From the NCBI GenBank assembly GCA_963921935.1, contig OY998180.1, positions 111,482,183 through 111,546,182 on the forward strand: a stretch of DNA of 64,000 bases. Reading direction: 5' to 3'. Below the pieces are notes generated by a model that ran no database searches, had not been told where the DNA came from, and saw nothing but the letters and a program-made list of their open reading frames with translations. Both the position numbers and the translations under genes were made by a program. Of the stretch, positions 34,425 to 46,175 are shown one piece after another (positions within the stretch are counted from its first letter, which is position 1; every line of letters starts with the position of its first letter). Source of the stretch: Galeruca laticollis. Its lineage: Eukaryota; Arthropoda; Insecta; Coleoptera; Chrysomelidae.

Positions 34425-34790
34425 TGAACTTATCGTAGTAAATATTAAAGAGAATGAGACACAAATATATGAAATTTGAACTTTGTCAGATGGTGAATAG
34501 AGATTACTTTCTTCAGACAGATAGAATTATCATTTATACGTATAATTATAAGTAAGAAATATATCTCATACCAAATCAAACACTTATGATATCAATTATC
34601 CTTTATAACTATATAAATACATCAATAATATCGAAAATCGTTACCTTAGATTTCAGTTGTAAACAATGAGTCATAAATTTTAATCCATCGCTGGTAAATT
34701 ATAAATTCATATAACCTGAGCTAGTCAATTCAAGAAAGTTAAAAACATAGATAAATTATAAATAAAAATAACTAAAATAAAACTAAATAT

Positions 34791-34798
<8 letters not shown>
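34425..34798 (+). repeat. 3' LTR
   Basis: Uninterrupted LTR of about 374 bases with the same sequence as the two halves of the 5' LTR. It shows what the 5' LTR looked like before the nested insertion. Confidence 0.9.
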
Positions 34799-34848
<50 letters not shown>

Positions 34849-34858
34849 TGAGTGAATG

Positions 34859-34894
<36 letters not shown>
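34799..34894. repeat. (TA)n tracts flanking the LTR element
   Basis: Two TA runs (to about 34845 and about 34860-34894) are separated by aattgagtgaatgt. With 25526-25582 they form the AT-rich site into which the LTR element inserted. Confidence 0.9.
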
Positions 34895-34898
<4 letters not shown>

Positions 34899-35070
34899 CT
34901 TAGGTTATTGATGTCACTTCTAAAACTAATTGCGTTTTTATTTTGTTTTATCCTGATCATTTCCAAATATGTACGTTTTTTTGTGTTTACGTACATATTT
35001 GGATATGATCAGGATAAAACAAAATAAAAACGCAATTAATTTTAGAAGTGACATCAATAACCTAAGTCAT
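34895..35070. repeat. Near-perfect 82-bp hairpin
   Basis: Arm 34895-34976 and arm 34989-35070 are inverse copies with two mismatches, separated by a 12-base spacer. The outer ends lie in AT tracts. No coding region is present. It may be a foldback element or the closed end of a Penelope-type repeat. Confidence 0.93.
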
Positions 35071-35085
35071 ATATATATATATATA

Positions 35086-35211
35086 TAACGGTTTAATTTA
35101 GAATTAAAAATAAAAATAACAAATAGTATATGAAAAAATAGACATCGAAATAACTATTGCATCTTGACAAATGTGTCCAATCTGTATAATACCTGAAATG
35201 AATTAATATAT
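35086..35211 (-). repeat. Right arm of the 126-bp inverted repeat
   Basis: Inverse of 25402-25527 (about 98% identical). It is separated from the LTR element only by AT tracts and the 34895-35070 hairpin. Confidence 0.92.
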
Positions 35212-36238
35212 AGGTTATATTTGTAATATAGGTTAATAGTTATTAGAATATTCTTCTTTTATTATATAAAATTCAACCTCAAATTATTATAGATGTCATC
35301 TTAATAATTTCTTCATAATTACATTTTATTTAAAAGTATTTTAAAATCATTTACCTAATATAAAATTATTTCTAAAAATCATCAAATTTTATTTATATAC
35401 TTTTAATTATGTATAAGAATTTGAAATTTAGTTATTTTTATTATCAATTGTTAGTAGATATTAATAAATATCACTCAGATCATTTTGGTCACTTTTTTTG
35501 TTGATAGTATTAGATTCTTGATATATTTGAGCCATTTCTAAGAAAAGTGTTTTTTTGGTATTTGGTTGTATGTCCAAAATATTAACAGATTCAAAATCCA
35601 TAAAGTTATCATTATCAATTACATGTTCAGATAAAGCACATCTTTCAGGATGTAACTTACAATCGCTCTTATGGAGACTTATACGGTTCTTTAATTTCTG
35701 ACCAGTGTGACCAACATATTTTTATCACAATTTTTGCATGGAATCGAATATATTACTTTTGAAAGATTAAGAATTGAAGTTTTGTCTTTCAAATTAGTGA
35801 AAATAGATTTTATGGTTAGGCATGTTTTATTGGCAATGTTAATGTTCATTGGTTTAAAAATCCTACTCAACTGTGGTGTTATTTCTTTATGGTAAAGGTA
35901 CATAATAATTTATATTATCTGATTGGTCGTTTCTAATATTATTGTCTGCAATCTCTATAGTTGGAGAATAATTAAATAGTATGTGTTTAACAATTGATAA
36001 TAAAAATAACTAAATTTCAAATTCTTATACATAATTAAAACTATATAAATAAAATTTGATGAGTTTTAGAAATAATTTTATTTTAGGTAAATGATTTAAA
36101 TTTTTTCAATACTTTTAAATAAAATGTAATTATGAAGAAATTATTAAGATGACATCTATAATAATTTGAGGTTGAATTTTATATAATAAAAGAAGAATAT
36201 TCTAATAACTATTAACCTATATTACAAATATAACCTAT
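35210..36238 (-). mobile_element. Penelope-like element with inverted long arms
   Basis: Arm 35210-35453 and arm 35988-36238 are inverse copies of about 245-250 bases. Between them the minus strand encodes the end of a Penelope-like protein with the GIY-YIG nuclease. Penelope-like elements are known to carry LTR-like arms in direct or inverted order, which fits. The reverse transcriptase is missing, so the copy is truncated. Small differences between the arms show age. Confidence 0.83.
35460..35987 (-). pseudogene. GIY-YIG endonuclease part of the Penelope-like element
   Basis: The minus strand reads NYYVPLP, a frame change, then YHKEITPQLSRIFKPMNI, a segment just before the nuclease. VIYSIPCKNCDK is the Cys-X2-Cys motif in front of GIY-YIG, and after a one-frame slip near 35725 YVGHTGQKLKNRISLHKSDC carries the catalytic signature. 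The tail CALSEHVIDNDNFMDFESV and LFLEMAQIYQESNTINKKSD ends at a stop near 35465. The nuclease cuts target DNA for this element class. Two frameshifts make it inactive. Confidence 0.83.
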
Positions 36239-36492
36239 TTTCTTCTTTTGTTTTCAAAAACATTTTAGCATATAAAGAAAATGTTTACATTCATGTATCT
36301 GTCCAAATGTCAAAATGATTTATGATTGAAAACAATTTTTTTTTAAAATTCAAATATAATTATATTTACCAATTTATAACAATCTCAATTTACTTATCCT
36401 TGATAATGGAAATAAACGTTTCCGAAAGCTTGGAAGAAAAAACAGTAACAAGAGTTTTCATTAATTGACTTGCCGTTACCCCAATATTCGTG

Positions 36493-36535
<43 letters not shown>

Positions 36536-39500
36536 GGATGCTGCTACCAAAAATTTGTTACTGAGCAAATCCAATTTATTTTGCAGTGTTCTACCAATCC
36601 TACCAACAGGGCAACTTTTTTTGGAAAACCCTGTATATAATTATTGTAGGATAGAAAACGCGGAGTGCAAAATTTTACAATATTAGAAAGAGCCGTTAAC
36701 ATCTACTACGTCCTTTGACAATAAATTTAGAGTTTCGCAAATTTCAAAAGTTCCTCAAAACAAACATTTCTTTCTATTGTCAGTATTTTTCTACAAAATA
36801 CTGTGTGTTTTAATGATCTAATTAGGTAATATTAATAGTAGTAACTATTTAATATCCTGATTTATTCGTATGAGAAAGGCACAAATCAAAGTAAACCCTT
36901 GTCGAGAGGAATCAGTGTAAAGGAAGTGCATAATGAGGAAGCTAGGGAATGAAATAAGGCGATAATCACAACTACAGTTTGACAAAGACAGGATACCAGC
37001 GCGGTCGAAGTCATTATGTAGGGTATGAGTGCCTTCTGTCTATTCAAATTGTTTTGAAGAAATCACAACGACGCGGATCTTTTAGTGAATTTAATAAATT
37101 TCTAACAAAACTATTTATGGATATATGAATAATTGTTATCTAATTAACAGTTTGAAGAATCGAAAAAAATTAGAACCTTTTCTGAAATTGCAGAAAAAAA
37201 ATATGCTACTTGCCGGGCTTTACATTTTTTCCCAATAAACCATTTACCTTCAAATAAAAAGTGGGCTCCTTTGTAATACCTGCCAAAGGTCTTGTGAATA
37301 TTTTTAAAAGACCTTGCACTGATTCTATTGTTAATATGGTTCCTTTGAATGTCCTACCTACAATACTATATTTTACAGCTTTGCAAGGTGCAAACAGGAC
37401 CGGCTTGTAGATCCAGAAAATAGTAGTTTATGGTTGCAATTGTAAATAATTCCTATAAAGTAGCAAATCTCTTTCGGAATTCACAATAAACGTTCTGGTA
37501 GTATTCATCTTGACTATAGGAATTTTAACTATTAGCATTAAGGTTGAAAACTGCCCCTAAATGGAGAAACTTTTAAAACTACATTTTAAAGCTTAATATA
37601 GGTAAGATTTAGTTTAGATTCGTTGAATGATGATTGTTTTATGATTTGGAACATAATTTCAGAATATTTGAACCTCTAAAAATCAACCCTTATTAGGGGT
37701 TAAAGTAAAAAACAATATTTGCCCTCAAAAAAGAAAATATTTAACACAGTGTTCTAATTTTATTATTTAAAATATGTGCTAATTTAATTTTTCAACTATT
37801 CAACCCTCACAAATCAACGCCCATTGTAGCTTAAATCTAAACAAGATTTATTATTATTTATGTTATGAAGTTTTCGAAAAAATATTTGATTGGATTTTTA
37901 AACATAGCTCCTTCGTTTTTGACGATAGAAAGTTATATAAATATATAAGTTTTGAAGGTGGGTGAGTTTAAAGGGCTTAATTAAGTTGGTGCATGCTCGT
38001 AAATTGATACCATATCTTACCAAATATGTGTCGTACAGAAAAAATAAAAGTGTATTTTTGACGAAATTGCAGAAAATCGTTTTCCATTTTAAATTGATCA
38101 AACTTGTAGGATACATTGATTTCTAAATAAAGAGAACTGCGGAAGGGCAACGATCAATTTTAGTTAGGGTGGTAAGTAGGGGGTTGTTTTCGTATAAATA
38201 AATAAATACTGACCTAATTTTCATCACAACCCGCTCAATTTTGATGGTATACACTTCTTTTTTCTAAAAAATGATTTTTTAAATACCTTAAAAAATATTT
38301 TCTGGAAAAATGTATAGTTTTACCGCTATTTTATTTTGAATTTCTCAAAAGGTAACAAATAACAAGCAGTAGCTAGGTCCGTATTGGTCTAACCGGAAAT
38401 TAAAAAAATATATTTTCTTCGTTTTATAAGCTACAATTTTGCTCTTCATAGTTTTTTGGATAAATGCATATTTTTCCAGTTATATACAAAAAAAAACGAT
38501 TTAAAACGTTAGTTTCTCCTCGAAAAACTGTTATTTTCAATCGCGAATACGTCGAACAAAATTAATTTTACGAAAAAAATGTATGTTTTTCCATCGAATC
38601 CTGTGATCTAAATGTAATAAAATATTTGCAACCCCGAGATGGGGTGGCAACCACCCCCAGGGTTAATGTGCGCGTCGGCATAATGTAGATTTAGATTCTT
38701 GATCTATTCCCTACCTACTGTCAAAATTTCAAGTAAATCGATGAAGTTTGAAAAAATTTCAAGCCACTGTGCTTCATTTCCTGAGCTATATCCCCGATAA
38801 CATTAAGTGTCATAAACGAGTTCCTCGCGGCGACATTCACCTGCGGAACCTAAAGCACCTAAAATAGAATTAAGATTTATTGTAACCAGTTTTTACTTCA
38901 TCTCATCGGTATTAACTTGTCTTACGCACAAGATATTCGATACAAGGAGCGTTGTTCAGAAACATTTCAATTTGTTCTCTTGAGAGAATCTTGAATTTCT
39001 TCGATTAATAAGCAATATACTGCTTTAATATACGTTATTATCTTGAAATAATCATTAATATTTACATTTCTTCTATAGTCAGCACATATTTAACATTGAT
39101 AGAGGCTTCATAATGTTGAAGAAGTTTTAGGAGTTTTCCAGCAAAATATAACAATAACATTTGCATTACATATATATTTTCTGGTCGGTCTTAAATCATA
39201 AGACAAGAATCTAAAACTTAATTGATTAGAAAAGGTATACTGGAAAATATCACAAAGCTTCGAGTATTAAGTAAATGTTAAAAACTGATAGTTTTTATTA
39301 TTCAACAAATATAATCGATGTCGAAAAACCTACTTCAAGCGTGTTACAGACAAGTTTTACCTCGTCTGATTTCTTCTTATCTGAAATTTTTTGAATTTTG
39401 AGAGGTTGTCCGATTCGGTACGGCTCTGCGTCAAGGTCAAAACGGATGTAACGAATAGGGGTGAACAACAAGTTACTTTAAGACGTACCCCTAGATCTTT

Positions 39501-40605
39501 TCTCGTGAGAAAATTTCTCTCAAAACATGTAAAATACGTTAAAATATAGAGGGTATGGAGAACCTCTGTATGTATTATTTGAAATAAATTATTTCATAAT
39601 AATACCATACTTATCAACAATATAATTTAGTTAAAGGCCGATCATACGAAGAATGAACTGGAATGACTAGGAAGTAGCTAATAATAGACAATAAGATGAA
39701 ATATGAAAGTAGGTGAAATATATTTTAAAATTTCAGTTTAATTTTTCTAACGAATATATTTCAGACGTCCCCCAAGCTAACGTTATCGTTCGCTTTGTTT
39801 TCCGTTTACAATCATCAATTTTATCTATTTAGTAACAGATGGTGGAAATATTGTGAGAATTTAAGTAAAGTACGTAAAGTTTAATGCCATATGGCACCGA
39901 CAGAAGTGCATGTGTAAAGAAGTGAAATTACTACAACAGTCCTATACGATGGGGTGGCTCTTTACTAGATAGTCACCCTCGACAAAACAATCAACAGGAG
40001 ACATCACTAATGATGAACTCTTTTCTTTTATTAGGTACTCCATGAGAAATAAATTTTAGTTAAGGAAGAATTCGAATATATTTATGACAAATGAAATTTT
40101 GTCTTTGTATTTAATATATTATTGCTACATCCTTCCTTTGGATACTTATTTCAAATTAATATCGCTACAAAACATTTATTTCTGATAATCACGAGATGTA
40201 GAATGACAGTGTAGAATAAGGTGTGGAAGTCGTATTCTTAATACAAGAGAAAAAAAAGCTGGGAGGTTTGTGTATTTGCCTCGCTTCGCCCCCATTGAAT
40301 ACGTCACATCTTAGAGGGTAAAAACAAAAGACCAGACTGCTCAAGTACATACTTTGTATGCCTCACAGACATGCTTATTAATATCTGAATATGTCGTTAC
40401 TTTCTTGCTGCAGGAATCGATATTTGTTCACTGGGGATATGTGTTTTTTCTAAAGACACATTTTTTTATCATCTTCCATTGAAAAAATATGTGAAGTATC
40501 TTGAGAATAACGGATAATTGAAAATATATACCTATACAGGATGATGTTAGTAGAGCCACAGTTCTCTTATGTCAAGTAAAGAATTTAGATGGAAGCAAAC
40601 GGAAA
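36239..40605. other. 4.4 kb without recognised gene
   Basis: AT-rich DNA. A (TA)n tract lies at 36498-36531. At 36398-36433 is ccttgataatgg followed by cgaaagcttgg, the same type of motif as at 47815-47848. A short GC-richer segment at about 38635-38700 contains gggtggcaaccaccc, a small palindrome. No ORF above 75 codons with a recognisable domain was found. Confidence 0.5.
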
Positions 40606-40609
40606 ATAT

Positions 40610-41094
40610 TGTAATGTTTTTCTAATTTATTTAAAACGTAAACGGGTGGGATAAATTTTAAACACACGGTATGGCTACTTACTAATTTATTTAAACACTA
40701 ACTCACTAATACTTAATTTATATATACTTAACTAATCACTTAAATTCAATTTATATGCACACAAACTTGATTTTTAATTTATATTAGCACTTTACTGTTC
40801 GGTGTATTTTTGTTTATTTCTCGAGATCACTTTATCAACTAACTAAAAACTCTTGGGTCGTTTCCTTATTTATACTAGTGCCTTTTTCACTAGAAAATTC
40901 CGGACTGCGGCTTACTCAAAAACAATTGATTTTCTGGCATTTTCTAGATAAGGCTGGTCACAAAAACAATGTTTCGATAAGATAGTCGTAAACAGTTATA
41001 AAAAAAACCTGCGTAACCGCCATAATTTTAACTTTTATACCTGACTTAGAAAGAGTCGGATTTAGGGACTATACCAGTGTGTTGTTTCGTAACA
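40610..41094 (-). mobile_element. Solo LTR of the SAP/macro-domain gypsy family
   Basis: Starts tgtaatg and ends cgtaaca on the plus strand, so its sense is the minus strand. It matches 22792-23268. The 4-bp sequence atat lies on both sides (40606-40609 and 41095-41098). It contains a short extra stretch (ttgatttttaattta) near 40768 and has diverged more than the paired LTRs. Confidence 0.93.
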
Positions 41095-41143
41095 ATATAA
41101 TGGGTTACTGTTATAAATGAAACACTAAATTTCATTTAAAACA

Positions 41144-42390
41144 GTATCTGTATCTGTAAAAGTTTGAAGGGTGGTTGACCCCACAGCACTTAGGCCACAA
41201 TTGGCCCATTGTGATTCCTCCTGAGGTTCAAAACTTCCTTCTAGCTCGTCATCCAGCCTACTTCCTCGAAGTAGGCGATAACGTCGCCTGAATTAAGTTC
41301 CCTCATATTGGCGTATGTTAGCCTGTGCTCGCCGAATACTTGAAACCTAAAATGAGAGAGTATCTGACATTCGCAAAGAATGTGTTCGACAGTCTCATCT
41401 TCTTGTTCACATCCTCTACATTGTGGGGTGTTGGACAGACCCAGTCTGTGGAGGTGTTTTCGTAGGTGGCAGTGACCAGTCAGAATACCCGTGGCTGTTC
41501 GTAGGTTCTGCCTGTTCATAGTCACGTATTTTTTAGCTACTTTGCTATCCGGATACTGTAGCAGTTCCTTGGCAAGCCTTCAGCCTTCTGCGTCGTCCCA
41601 TCTACCCTTAAACTTATTAAGGGAGTGTTCCTTTAATAGGTCGGTCGTCGCTGACGCCGATATACTAATGAAAGTGCCAGGTCCCAAGAGTTTTTGGGAG
41701 GCTGACTTCCTGGCTAGCGAGTCTGGAATACGGTTTCCTTTCGAATTCTCATGGCCCTTGATCCAGCCTAAGGTGACCGTGTTGTTGTTACAGGCTTCGA
41801 TTAAGGCCATGTGACATTCTAGTACTAGGCCTGATGTAATACGTGGTCTGTTCAGGGCTACTAGTGTTTGTCTACTGTCCGTAAGTATGTATATATTATT
41901 ACCTGTGGTTTTCCTTTTGGTAATCTCTTTTGCAGCGATGCAGATAGCAGTGAGCTCTGTTTGAGCAACACTTGCATTGCAGCCCATTGCCCATTTTATG
42001 TTTAGATTCAGGGATCTGGAAAAAATTCCACATCCTGAGTCCACATTGGATTTAGACCCATCTGTGAAGATGCGGATTGCGCCCTCTTCCACTAGGTCTT
42101 GTGCGTTGTTTTTAAAAATTACCTTGTAGGGCCTGTTGAAGGCATATCGCGGTGGAATCGAGTCCATATTGGCCTGCAGCAGTGAGACCTCTCTGAGGGC
42201 CTTATGCCACAAATCACGTCTTAGTTTACCGGATCCTACATCAGGTTGTATACCAGTAGAGCGTAGACGTATCATGGTCACCAAAACAACCTCCTTGATG
42301 TATATATCAAGGGTAGTGAGACCGAGGATTACCTCAATAGCTCTTGTTGGTGTGGTTCTCATGCCTCCTGTTGTATTGAGGCAAGCAGGA
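41144..42390 (-). pseudogene. 5'-truncated I/LOA-group non-LTR retrotransposon: RT end and RNase H
   Basis: The minus strand enters at the RT thumb (LNTTGGMRTTPTRAIEVILG) and continues with the RNase H domain: IRIFTDGSKSNVDSGCGIFS (first Asp), AQTELTAICIAAKEI (Glu), YILTDSRQTLVAL and LGWIKGHENSKGN (last motif). Past a frame change near 41580 it reads LTGHCHLRKHLHRLGLS and CRGCEQEDETVEHILCEC, a Cys/His end motif. The 3' tail is made of tgtatc units on the plus strand (41144-41157). The copy is 5'-truncated at about 42390. A 201-bp relative lies at 45921-46121. Confidence 0.85.
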
Positions 42391-42612
42391 CAAGTAAGTT
42401 CAATATTTCACGCAAAGTGCATTCGCCACTTCACCCTATGTATGGGTGAAATGGCGGATTTAATAAAAATCCCATTTTGGTTTAATTTACTTTTGTTATA
42501 AGTTGTAGAATAGTGATTTTATTTTGTTCAAATAAACAATTTCTTGTATATTATGAGGCTCAATATTTTTCTTCACCATATCACCCTGATTTACCCTAGA
42601 TAACGTCTTTCT

Positions 42613-42948
42613 CCATCATTGAATTGGTCGTGACAGTGAGTTTGCTTGGCCACCTAGAAGCCCCGACCTAAATCCAATGAATTTTTCGTTTTGGGACATA
42701 GTATATGAAGAAACTGATGAAAGACCTAGTGTGTATTAAGAAACTGTAGATTCACCAGAGGAGTTGTGGCGTAGAATACATGCAGCTGTCGATGAATTCA
42801 AAGGCAATCAAGAAGCATTGTTTAGAACTCGTCTGTCTCTCAGGAAAATGATTATAAAATGTATCAAAGTGAATAGTGGATACTTCAAACAACTGCTTTT
42901 GTTCATACTTCTTAGTTTTTGTTTTTCTTGTAAACGTTCTAGATAATA
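42613..42948 (+). pseudogene. Mariner-type transposase C-terminal fragment
   Basis: The plus strand reads WPPRSPDLNPMNFSFWDIVY, the third catalytic-Asp motif, then after one stop PEELWRRIHAAVDEF and the tail ending GYFKQLL. It is a diverged member of the transposase class seen at 43944-45084. The N-terminal parts are missing. Confidence 0.75.
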
Positions 42949-43175
42949 ATAATTTTTCTGAACAAAACCTTACAAGCGTTTTTTTTCTAGGAGTTAAAAG
43001 TTAAACATAATTTACATTAAATTGTTTTTTCTTGAAAACGAATTAGATTAACGAAAAGGAAAAGTAATACATGTTTAATGAAAAAGTTGCTGCTATTTCC
43101 GATTTTGAAACCGATTTATCATTAGATATACAGTGTGAAAAGTTATGATCTAATTTATCATAGCGACGCTCTATA

Positions 43176-43671
43176 CAGGGTGTCCCAGGAGTTCGTACCA
43201 AAAACTTGGGAGGTGATAGAGAGACTAAAAATAATGATGGTATTTCATATAAAAGTTTTTCTTCACGCCCTTCGTTAACGAACTATAGGGCTCTAAAGTT
43301 GGGAATGAAAAATGGTTTTTTATTTACAATTATTAAATGGTTGAGTGGAAATTAGTAATATTCTAATCGTCAATAAACACTATAATTGCATACTTTTTGA
43401 CGTGATATACAAGTCTACAGGATACTTGTGAACTTAGGTACCGACTAAGTTAAATGGTGGATGCGCCATTTTTTTGGTAAGTAAAACTTTTTTCCCTTTA
43501 AATGCGACAATTGGCTTTTGTGAACTTTTTTAGAGATATCATGTCTTTTTGTGACATCTTGATAACATTACCGGTTTAAGAGATACGGACAATTTTATGT
43601 CGCACTCCACACCTATTGGCGCATTCACATTTATTTTGAATGTACGATTACAGGAAGCATCCTGTATTATT
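43176..43671 (+). repeat. Left terminal inverted repeat
   Basis: About 496 bases. The outer tip cagggtgtccc is shared with the small element at 49349-49431. Confidence 0.88.
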
Positions 43672-43943
43672 AGTAAATTAATAATAAATTGGTGCAGTCC
43701 ACATTTATAAAAATAAACTTCTACATTGTTATTACTACTTTTAATATTTACTAATTATGATGTATAAAAAGCTTTTCTGAAAACAAACACAATTAATTTA
43801 ACTAAATAACTAAACTAAATACGAGAATACCAACAACAACCAAATACATACATTATTCTAAGTAGGCGGCTGTCATCCCACTTTAAAATCATTTCTAAAT
43901 GCTTGTCATCTGTCTACACTTGTCAGGGTGAGAAATTATAACA

Positions 43944-45084
43944 TTGTTTATTTTAAATTCAAAAATGGAAAAATTTACCTTTAATGAGTGTGCGGATATG
44001 CAAATGATGTTTGGAATGGCAGACGGAAATTCTAGCCTAGATAGAAGACTTTATTCGAAACGATATCCAAATCGAAGGTTACCTAACAGGAAAACGTTTC
44101 AACGCATAGATCGGAGTTTAAGAGAAACAGGTAGGTACGATCAGCTGTATGCAATTTTATAAACTGTTTTTACAATGGATAATTACGTTGTAGGATCATT
44201 TTTACAGAAAAAAGGTGGAGAAGGGAGTATAAGAAACGTCCGTACTCCAATAATTGAACAAAACATACTAGATGCTGTTGATAATGAACCTGCAACCAGT
44301 TTAAGGAAACTTTTGGCACAATTCAATATTTCAAAATCAAGCGTACATAGAATACTTCAGGAGCAACTATTGCATCCATTTCATGTAAAAAAAGTTCATG
44401 CTATGTCACCAGATGACTATCCTCCTAGGCTTAATTATGCCAACTGGTGTTTGGGTAAATAACGGGAAGACCGATATTTCATTGAAAATGTACTATTTAC
44501 AGATGAAGCAGGTTTTACCAGGGATGGCATAATTAATTCTCATAATCTACATCTGTGGGATGAAGGAAATCCTCACAGGATAATTGAGACTAAACACCAA
44601 CAAAGGTTTATGGTCCGAATATCCTTGTGAATCGTTTAAACGGACAGTCTTATTTACAATTTTTGCAGGATATTTTGCCAATTTTATTAGAGGATGTACC
44701 TTCACAAAAGCGCCAATGTTACCTTCACAAAAGCGCCAATGTATGTGGTTTATGCACGATGGAGCACCCTCTCACTTCAGTCGTGAGGTACGTGCCCATC
44801 TGAACAATATTTTTCCAGATAGGTAGATTGGAAGGGGAGAACCATTTCTATGGCCAGCACGTTCGGCAGATATCAACCCATGCGATTTTCACTTCTGGGG
44901 TTACCTTCAAAGCTTAGTTTATAGTACACCTGTAAATACAAGAAATAAATTAATTGATAGGATACGTTTTCACTGCGAAAACATCCGAAGTAATCCTGAA
45001 ATGTTATTTCAAGTACAAAGATCTAATCTAAGAAGATTGCGGAAATGTGTGGATGTAAGAGCCCATATTGAATATTTGTTGTAA
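43944..45084 (+). pseudogene. DUF4817-type mariner transposase, broken
   Basis: The first frame (43944-44162) begins MEKFTFNECADMQMMFGMAD and has LYSKRYPNRRLPNRKTFQRI, a DUF4817 helix-turn-helix. After a stop the second frame (44175-44462) carries TSLRKLLAQFNISKSSVHRI, the second helix-turn-helix. A TAA after WCLGK precedes LFTDEAGFTRDG, with the first catalytic Asp. A stretch near 44580-44700 is lost or out of frame. MWFMHDGAPSHFSREV holds the second Asp. A TAG follows, then WPARSADINPCDFHFWGY with the third. The tail ends at 45084. All three catalytic motifs survive although the frame is broken several times. Confidence 0.85.
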
Positions 45085-45247
45085 TTTTTTTAAACCGTTT
45101 TGACTTTTTTAATGTCTTTAATTACTTGGTTACTCATTTTTTTAATCTGTTAATGTAATGTAGTTATTCATTTTTCAGAGTTTTGTTGCTATTTTTACTT
45201 TTATTAAAGTAATGTTCGTTCTCAATAAAGTTTTTTTATGGTTAAAC

Positions 45248-45712
45248 AATAATACAGGATGCTTCTTGTAATCGTACATTCAAAATAAATGTGAATGCGC
45301 GCCAATAGGTGTGGAGTGCGACATAAAATTGCCCGTATCTCTTAAACCGTTAATGTTATCGAGATGTCACAAAAGAACTTGATATCTCTAAAAATGTTCA
45401 CAAAAGTCAATTGTTGCATTTATAATTGAAAAAAGTTTTACTTACCAAAAAAATAGCGCACCCACCATTTAACTTAGTCGGTACCTGAGTTCACAAGGAT
45501 GCTGTAGACTTGTATATTACGTCAAAAAGTGTCCAATTATGGTGTTTATTAACGGTTAAAATATTACTTATTTCCAATCAGCCATTTAATAATTGTAAAT
45601 AAAAAACCATTTTAAATTCCCAACTTTAGAGCCCTATAGTTCGTTAACGAAGGGCATAAAGAAAATTTTTTATATGAAATACCATCATTATTTTTAGTCT
45701 TTCTATCACCTT
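45248..45712 (-). repeat. Right terminal inverted repeat, tip missing
   Basis: About 465 bases, inverse of 43211-43671. It contains scattered substitutions relative to the left repeat. Confidence 0.88.
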
Positions 45713-45920
45713 GACACGCGCTTTCTTTGTGCCTAATTAACAAGAAAGGAGAAACAAAATTATAAAGGTAAAGAAAATATTAATGAAAATGGAAGAAATA
45801 ACTCAAATGCCGGAGAGTAGGGGTGGGTTAAGTTAAAAGGGCAGCACTGTTTTATTTTCGCTGAGCCAAAACAGAAGCTCTCCTTGTTGTCCTGGAACTC
45901 CCTATCAGTTAACGTAATAT

Positions 45921-46121
45921 CTGTATCTGTATCTGTAAAGGTTTGAAGGGTGGGTGGCCCCACAGTACTTAGACCACAATTGGCCCATTGTGCATCCTTC
46001 TGGGGTTCAAAACTTCCTTCTAGCTCGTCATCCAGCCTACTTCCTTGAAGTAGGCGATAACGTCGCCTGAATTTAGTTCCCTCATATTGGCGTATGTTAG
46101 CCTGTGCTCGCCGAATATATA
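45921..46121 (-). mobile_element. Short 5'-truncated non-LTR copy with 11-bp target duplication
   Basis: The 201 bases match the 3' end of the element at 41144 (tgtatc tail, then ggtttgaagggtggg and on). The 11-bp sequence taacgtaatat occurs on both sides (45910-45920 and 46122-46132). The extreme 5' truncation is typical of target-primed reverse transcription. Confidence 0.9.
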
Positions 46122-46126
46122 TAACG

Positions 46127-46173
<47 letters not shown>
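46117..46173. repeat. (AT)n microsatellite
   Basis: Alternating AT tract at the right side of the preceding insertion, interrupted once by aacgta. Confidence 0.9.

Positions 46174-46175
<2 letters not shown>

Larger units (their letters stand above)
25583..34798 (+). mobile_element. LTR retrotransposon with pol deletion, split by an I-type element
   Basis: Two LTRs flank an internal region. The 5' LTR is 25583-25631 plus 30995-31318, cut in two by the non-LTR element at 25632-30987; the 3' LTR is 34425-34798. A primer-site-like tggcccgaaacgtggggc follows the 5' LTR (31320), and a purine run (gagggga) precedes the 3' LTR. The insertion lies in an AT tract, as for errantivirus-like targets (TATAT). 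Without the nested element it is about 3.9 kb. Only a coiled-coil ORF and the end of an integrase remain; protease, RT, RNase H and the integrase core are absent. The sense strand is A-rich and C-poor, as in many retroelements. Confidence 0.88.
43176..45712 (+). mobile_element. Tc1/mariner-type element with about 0.5-kb inverted repeats
   Basis: The left repeat runs from cagggtgtcccaggag at 43176 (after TA at 43174-43175) to 43671. The right repeat runs from 45248 to 45712, inverse to the left one. The outermost 30-odd bases of the right repeat are missing, since the match stops at aggtgata and the next bases are unrelated. So the right end was lost or rearranged. Between the repeats lies a broken DUF4817-type transposase. 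Long repeats of this size are unusual for mariner, whose ends are generally short. Confidence 0.86.

Noticed and set aside
38635..38700. GC-rich palindromic words (gggtggcaaccaccc) considered as a regulatory site
   Set aside because: Resembles a common insect interspersed repeat motif and nothing nearby could be regulated.
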